The notes under the pieces are model-generated. The model worked only from the letters and a program-made list of their open reading frames with translations. It made no database searches and was not told the DNA's origin. The translations under genes and the position numbers were made by a program. Shown here in pieces: positions 7,037-9,513 of a stretch of 9,513 nt of DNA. The stretch's first letter is position 1. Every line of letters begins with the position of its first letter. This stretch comes from Actinomycetota bacterium (GTDB lineage: Bacteria; Actinomycetota; Actinomycetes; S36-B12; UBA5976), in NCBI GenBank assembly GCA_947491175.1, contig CANLIF010000045.1, positions 1 through 9,513 on the forward strand. The letters are read 5' to 3'.

Positions 7037-7177
7037 TGTGGATAACTAGGTGGACAAATTGGGGAAAACCGCCAAAACAATGGGTATTTGGCTGGGGATA
7101 TCCTGTGTGGAAAACCGAGATTTATCTGTGGATATCCCTATTTATCAGGGATTTTGGGAGACTTCCCCTGTGGGTAA
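7037..7177 (-). promoter_or_regulatory. Array of co-oriented DnaA-box-like 9-mers
   Basis: Seven 9-mers resemble the DnaA box TTATCCACA read on the minus strand (TGTGGATAA on plus). They are TGTGGATAA at 7037-7045 (perfect), GGTGGACAA at 7049-7057 (one mismatch to the actinobacterial form TGTGGACAA), TGGGGAAAA at 7060-7068 (two mismatches), TGGGGATAT at 7093-7101 (two), TGTGGAAAA at 7106-7114 (one), TGTGGATAT at 7127-7135 (one) and TGTGGGTAA at 7169-7177 (one). All share one orientation, and several starts are 11-13 bp apart, about one helical turn. This fits a cooperative DnaA-binding array. It could regulate dnaB, titrate DnaA, or belong to a replication origin. An AT-rich stretch (about 7175-7200) borders it on the right. 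Confidence 0.65.
7134..7152. repeat. Short inverted repeat inside the DnaA-box array
   Basis: ATCCCT (7134-7139) and AGGGAT (7147-7152) form perfect 6-bp arms around a 7-nt AT-rich spacer. The left arm overlaps the end of the DnaA-like box at 7127-7135. It may be chance or a small cruciform; no T-run follows on either strand, so it is unlikely to be a terminator. Confidence 0.4.
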
Positions 7178-7216
7178 AAAGTATTTGCCAACTATTTTTT
7201 GCTAGCCGTTGATTAT

Positions 7217-7238
7217 CTCCCGGGAGCCAGCCCCGGGG
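7217..7238. repeat. Two adjacent GC-rich palindromes
   Basis: CTCCCGGGAG (7217-7226) and CCCCGGGG (7231-7238) are perfect palindromes separated by CCAG. They stand out as a GC-rich block between the AT-rich edge of the DnaA-box array and the tRNA-Ala terminator. A structural or protein-binding role is possible but unsupported. Confidence 0.45.
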
Positions 7239-7257
7239 AAAATCAGATTTAAACCGA

Positions 7258-7286
7258 AAACGGAGGCAAAAAATCTGCCTCCGTTT
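7258..7286 (-). terminator. Intrinsic terminator downstream of tRNA-Ala
   Basis: An 11-bp perfect stem is formed by AAACGGAGGCA (7258-7268) and TGCCTCCGTTT (7276-7286), with a 7-nt loop. Read on the minus strand the hairpin begins 5 nt after the tRNA-Ala 3' end, and its 3' arm runs into TTTT followed by CGGTTT. It should end the tRNA transcript before the DnaA-box region, leaving dnaB to its own promoter. Confidence 0.85.
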
Positions 7287-7291
7287 ACTTG

Positions 7292-7364
7292 TGGAGAATA
7301 GGGGACTCGAACCCCTAACCCCTGCCTTGCAAAGGCAGTGCTCTACCAATTGAGCTAATTCCCC
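7292..7364 (-). tRNA. tRNA-Ala (anticodon TGC)
   Basis: This 73-nt cloverleaf reads on the minus strand. The acceptor GGGGAAT pairs with ATTCTCC through one G-U pair, the D arm is GCTCAATTGGTAGAGC, the anticodon stem is CTGCC/GGCAG around loop TTTGCAA with anticodon TGC, and the T arm is AGGGG-TTCGAGT-CCCCT. The discriminator base is A. CCA is not encoded, since the following bases are CAA, so it must be added enzymatically. A terminator follows directly. It pairs with the tRNA-Ile gene upstream in the familiar actinobacterial arrangement downstream of gyrA. Confidence 0.97.
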
Positions 7365-7388
7365 GGCGGTAAAACCGTAGGACAAAAT

Positions 7389-7502
7389 CTACTCTGAAGT
7401 AGCCTGTGTCCACAATTCTTGCTCGGCCTTACTTTTTTCTGCCTGCTGGTAGATAACGTAACCAGCAACAGCTAGCAATGCTAGTGATAAAAGTTTTTTC
7501 AT
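7389..7502 (-). CDS. DLW-39 family small membrane protein (37 aa)
   Basis: This 37-codon gene sits between tRNA-Ile and tRNA-Ala. The product begins MKKLLSLALLAVAGYVIYQQ, a basic start plus one transmembrane helix (about residues 3-18), followed by a charged tail with AEKSKAEQ and the ending ELWTQATSE. The position, size and C-terminal (D/E)LW motif match the actinobacterial DLW-39 family, known for this genomic site but of unknown function; here Glu replaces the namesake Asp. The ATG at 7502 is preceded by AAGGAG at 13 nt and by AGGAAG at 4 nt, and the stop is TAG at 7391-7389. It is probably co-transcribed with the flanking tRNAs and released by their processing. The family call is from memory; that it is a real gene is well supported by its ribosome binding site and composition. 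Confidence 0.85.
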   Translation of the reverse strand: MKKLLSLALLAVAGYVIYQQAEKSKAEQELWTQATSE

Positions 7503-7538
7503 TACGCTTCCTATTCTCCTTAGACTTAAAACCGTGCG

Positions 7539-7613
7539 TGGGCCCAGGTGGACTTGAACCACCGACCTCTTCGTTATCAGCGAAGCGCTCTAACCAAGCT
7601 GAGCTATAGGCCC
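7539..7613 (-). tRNA. tRNA-Ile (anticodon GAT)
   Basis: This 75-nt cloverleaf reads on the minus strand. The acceptor GGGCCTA pairs with TGGGCCC, the D arm is GCTCAGCTTGGTTAGAGC, the anticodon stem is CTTCG/CGAAG around loop CTGATAA with anticodon GAT, and the T arm is GGTGG-TTCAAGT-CCACC. The discriminator is A and CCA is not encoded. It lies 99 nt after the DUF3566 gene; I found no convincing promoter in that gap. Confidence 0.97.
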
Positions 7614-7712
7614 TGATTTCTTACGATTCTTAAATTTATTGCTACTTTGCACCGATTTCTAGGCACGAGTTAAGAGGTTACCTTAAAGCGGGCAATCGCC
7701 CAAAATGAAGGA

Positions 7713-8192
7713 TTAGCTCCGATCTGTGAAGGTGTATTGAACCCCGCCAGTGAACCCAACGCTTAAGTTGTAGAGGACTGCAAAAAGGGTTGAAAGTACG
7801 CTCAAAAGCACTATTTCAATTGCTGAAATGACCATTGCTAAACCAAGTAAACGCCCAAGCGATAAAAAGCTGATTCCACTTCCAGTGTTGCCCGAAGCAT
7901 CACTCCAAAGACTAGAAACGGCTGCGAAAACTCCAGCGGCCGATAGAACCATCCAGAGCACAACGATTGCCACGATTAGCACACCAGCAATTAGCACACC
8001 CAACACAAACGCTCGTTTTGCAGCTGACCACGGATCGATGTGAGTTAAGTGCAAAGTGACTTGTCGCACTGGCGCCTGCGATACTTCAGGTGTTGGGGTA
8101 ACAAAAGTTTCCGCATTTTCCTTCAGCGGATTCTTAAAGAAATTTCGCTTTGTTGGTTGATCATCACTTAAGTCGATATCAATGTCTGACAT
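7713..8192 (-). CDS. DUF3566 domain-containing membrane protein
   Basis: This 159-aa protein has a cytoplasmic acidic/polar N terminus (about residues 1-40) and then the signature VRQVTLHLTHIDPWSAAKRAF (two parts: about 42-53 and 54-62), which marks the actinobacterial DUF3566 family. Two strong transmembrane helices follow, at about 63-90 and 112-140. The C terminus is short and ends near VGFTGGVQYTF, also typical. The function is unknown; the gene is characteristically found just after gyrA. The ATG at 8192 immediately follows the gyrA TAA (TAAATG), with a GAAGAGG element inside the gyrA end, so translation is almost certainly coupled. It is likely the last protein gene of the gyrase operon. 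Confidence 0.93.
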   Translation of the reverse strand: MSDIDIDLSDDQPTKRNFFKNPLKENAETFVTPTPEVSQAPVRQVTLHLTHIDPWSAAKRAFVLGVLIAGVLIVAIVVLWMVLSAAGVFAAVSSLWSDASGNTGSGISFLSLGRLLGLAMVISAIEIVLLSVLSTLFAVLYNLSVGFTGGVQYTFTDRS

Positions 8193-9513
8193 TTATGCCT
8201 CTTCCCCGAGGTTAGCATCTTGTTCGTTCACTTCTTCAATTTCAATTACAGCTGATACTTCAGCATCTGCTGTAACTTCAACGCTGTCCAGTGCTGCCAT
8301 GGAAGCGGCGCTACTGCGCGCTACCGCAACAACTTGATCGTCATCTCCAACCTTCATGAACGAGACGCCCATAGTGTCACGCCCAGCTGCTCGTATTTCG
8401 TCTACCCGGGTTCGGATTACAACACCGTTACTCGCGATTGCAAAAATTTCATCATCAGCTGCGCAAATTAACGCACCTGCTAGACCGCCACGTTTTTCAA
8501 CTAAGCGCATCGCGCGAACGCCTTGCGTACCGCGTCCCTTTGCATTCCATTCTTCAATCGAAGTGCGCTTAGCCCAACCACCTTCAGTGACGGTTACGAC
8601 AAATGAGTCAGCTGTGGCAACTTCCATTTTTAGCAAGTAATCATCTTCGGTCTTAAATCTGATTCCGATAACACCGCCAGCAGTTCTTCCCATTGGACGC
8701 AATGTGGCATCGTCTGCATGACAGCGAACTGAGTAACCCATTTTGGAAACTAGAAGCAGGTCATCTTCATCGTTTACAAGTTGGGCAGAAACTACATCGT
8801 CTTCGTCGCGAAGTGTGATTGCAACGAGTCCGGTGCTACGAGATGAGTCGTAATCTGCCAATCTTGACTTTTTAATAACGCCATTTCTAGTAGCAAGCAC
8901 TAGGTATTTTGCTTGACTGTAGTCCTGAAGGTCTTGTACCTCGACTACGTGCTCTTCGGGAGCAAGCGAAAGCAAGTTAGCAACGTGTTGTCCACGAGCA
9001 TCCCTGCCAGTGTCGGTTAGTTCGTAGGCCTTGACTCGGAATACCCGACCTCGGTTTGTGAAGAACAAAATCCAGTGATGTGTTGTAGTAACAAAGAAGT
9101 TTGTAACTACATCATCTTGCTTTAGCGCCGCGCCTTTAACGCCACGTCCGCCACGTTTCTGGGAACGGTACAACACAGCTTTTGTGCGCTTGATGTAGCC
9201 GTCGGCAGAAAGTGTCACCACGATTGGTTCAACCGCGATCAAATCTTCATGAGTTACATCGTTCTCGTCCGCAACGATTGTGGTGCGTCGTTCGTCACCG
9301 AACTTGTTTACGATATCGGCAAGTTCTTCACTGACGATGCTGCGCTGACGGGCGAGGTTAGCCAGAATATCTTTGTAATCCGTTATCTCAGCCATTAATT
9401 TATCGTGTTGAGCTTGTAGTTCGTTACGTTCAAGGGCGGCAAGTTTACGCAACTGCATGTCAAGAATTGCTTGCGCTTGAATTTCATCGATATCAAGAAG
9501 TTTCATTAAGCCG
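8193..9513 (-). CDS. gyrA: DNA gyrase subunit A, C-terminal portion
   Basis: The gene is cut by the right edge, and the frame stays open through Gly-Leu before the internal Met at 9506. The visible part is about 439 residues. It starts with the end of the breakage-reunion domain and coiled coil (MKLLDIDEIQAQAILDMQLR, then KLAALER), followed by the C-terminal DNA-wrapping beta-pinwheel. The GyrA box SQKRGGRGVKG (about residues 115-125 from the internal Met) distinguishes gyrase from topoisomerase IV. Repeated blade motifs such as TNRGRVFRVKAYEL, TRNGVIKKSRL, TEGGWAKRTSIEEW and ASNGVVIRTRVDEIR follow. The end is an acidic tail of about 30 residues. With GyrB it introduces negative supercoils using ATP. 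The catalytic Tyr and quinolone-resistance region lie outside the window. The stop codon abuts the DUF3566 start. Confidence 0.97.
   Translation of the reverse strand, partial: GLMKLLDIDEIQAQAILDMQLRKLAALERNELQAQHDKLMAEITDYKDILANLARQRSIVSEELADIVNKFGDERRTTIVADENDVTHEDLIAVEPIVVTLSADGYIKRTKAVLYRSQKRGGRGVKGAALKQDDVVTNFFVTTTHHWILFFTNRGRVFRVKAYELTDTGRDARGQHVANLLSLAPEEHVVEVQDLQDYSQAKYLVLATRNGVIKKSRLADYDSSRSTGLVAITLRDEDDVVSAQLVNDEDDLLLVSKMGYSVRCHADDATLRPMGRTAGGVIGIRFKTEDDYLLKMEVATADSFVVTVTEGGWAKRTSIEEWNAKGRGTQGVRAMRLVEKRGGLAGALICAADDEIFAIASNGVVIRTRVDEIRAAGRDTMGVSFMKVGDDDQVVAVARSSAASMAALDSVEVTADAEVSAVIEIEEVNEQDANLGEEA

Noticed and set aside
7367..7377. Small hairpin CGGT-AAA-ACCG between the DLW-39 gene and tRNA-Ala
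   Set aside because: A 4-bp stem is too weak to call a terminator; it may only mark the tRNA 5' leader.
7122..7385. 87-aa minus-strand open frame with GELAQLVEHCLCKAGVRGSS
   Set aside because: It runs through tRNA-Ala and its terminator; this peptide string is the well-known false translation of a tRNA gene.
7690..7701. Possible terminator after the DUF3566 gene
   Set aside because: The minus-strand hairpin GGGC-GATT-GCCC has only four GC pairs and is followed by GCTTTAAGG rather than a U-run.
7614..7712. tRNA-Ile promoter in the gap after DUF3566
   Set aside because: Candidate hexamers such as GTGCAA and AAGAAT are poor matches with a 15-nt spacer, so I do not call one.

Overview
The window looks like a chromosomal replication-associated locus of a low-to-mid-GC actinobacterium. 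The lineage evidence is the order gyrA, DUF3566 membrane protein, tRNA-Ile, a 37-aa DLW-39-type protein, tRNA-Ala, which is typical of Actinobacteria. The aminotransferase at 1920-2999 also resembles actinobacterial HisC2/Pat. The modest GC and tight packing (adjacent stops and starts, a 4-nt overlap, a 32-nt convergent overlap) would suit a streamlined freshwater lineage such as acI/Nanopelagicales, but that placement is inference.

Layout, left to right. Plus strand 1-1951: the C-terminal end of a class A penicillin-binding protein, a GatB/YqeY-domain protein, and an EamA-type membrane transporter. The transporter runs convergently into the minus-strand genes, and the two coding ends overlap by 32 nt. 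Minus strand, transcribed right to left from 6932 to 1920: dnaB, a class III (glutamate-1-semialdehyde-aminomutase-like) aminotransferase, a membrane-anchored PP2C/SpoIIE phosphatase, and a HisC/Pat aminotransferase. Gaps of 32, 35 and -4 nt suggest one operon.

The only long gene-free stretch is 6933-7291. It holds, in transcription order from tRNA-Ala, a clear intrinsic terminator (7258-7286), two GC-rich palindromes, an array of up to seven DnaA-box-like 9-mers all in one orientation (7037-7177, one a perfect match), a plausible dnaB promoter (7001-7029), three tandem 13-bp repeats (6958-6996) and a good ribosome binding site.

Right part, minus strand: tRNA-Ala(TGC), the DLW-39-type small protein, tRNA-Ile(GAT), the DUF3566 protein, and the C-terminal third to half of gyrA, cut by the window edge. 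The DUF3566 start codon directly follows the gyrA stop.

Functionally the region joins replication (gyrase A, DnaB, DnaA-binding sites), translation (two tRNAs), envelope growth (PBP) and amino-acid metabolism. I see no mobile element, CRISPR array or defence system. The strongest candidate for something undescribed is the DnaA-box array with adjacent 13-bp iterons in front of dnaB: either DnaA control of the replicative helicase operon, a DnaA-titration site, or an origin element.
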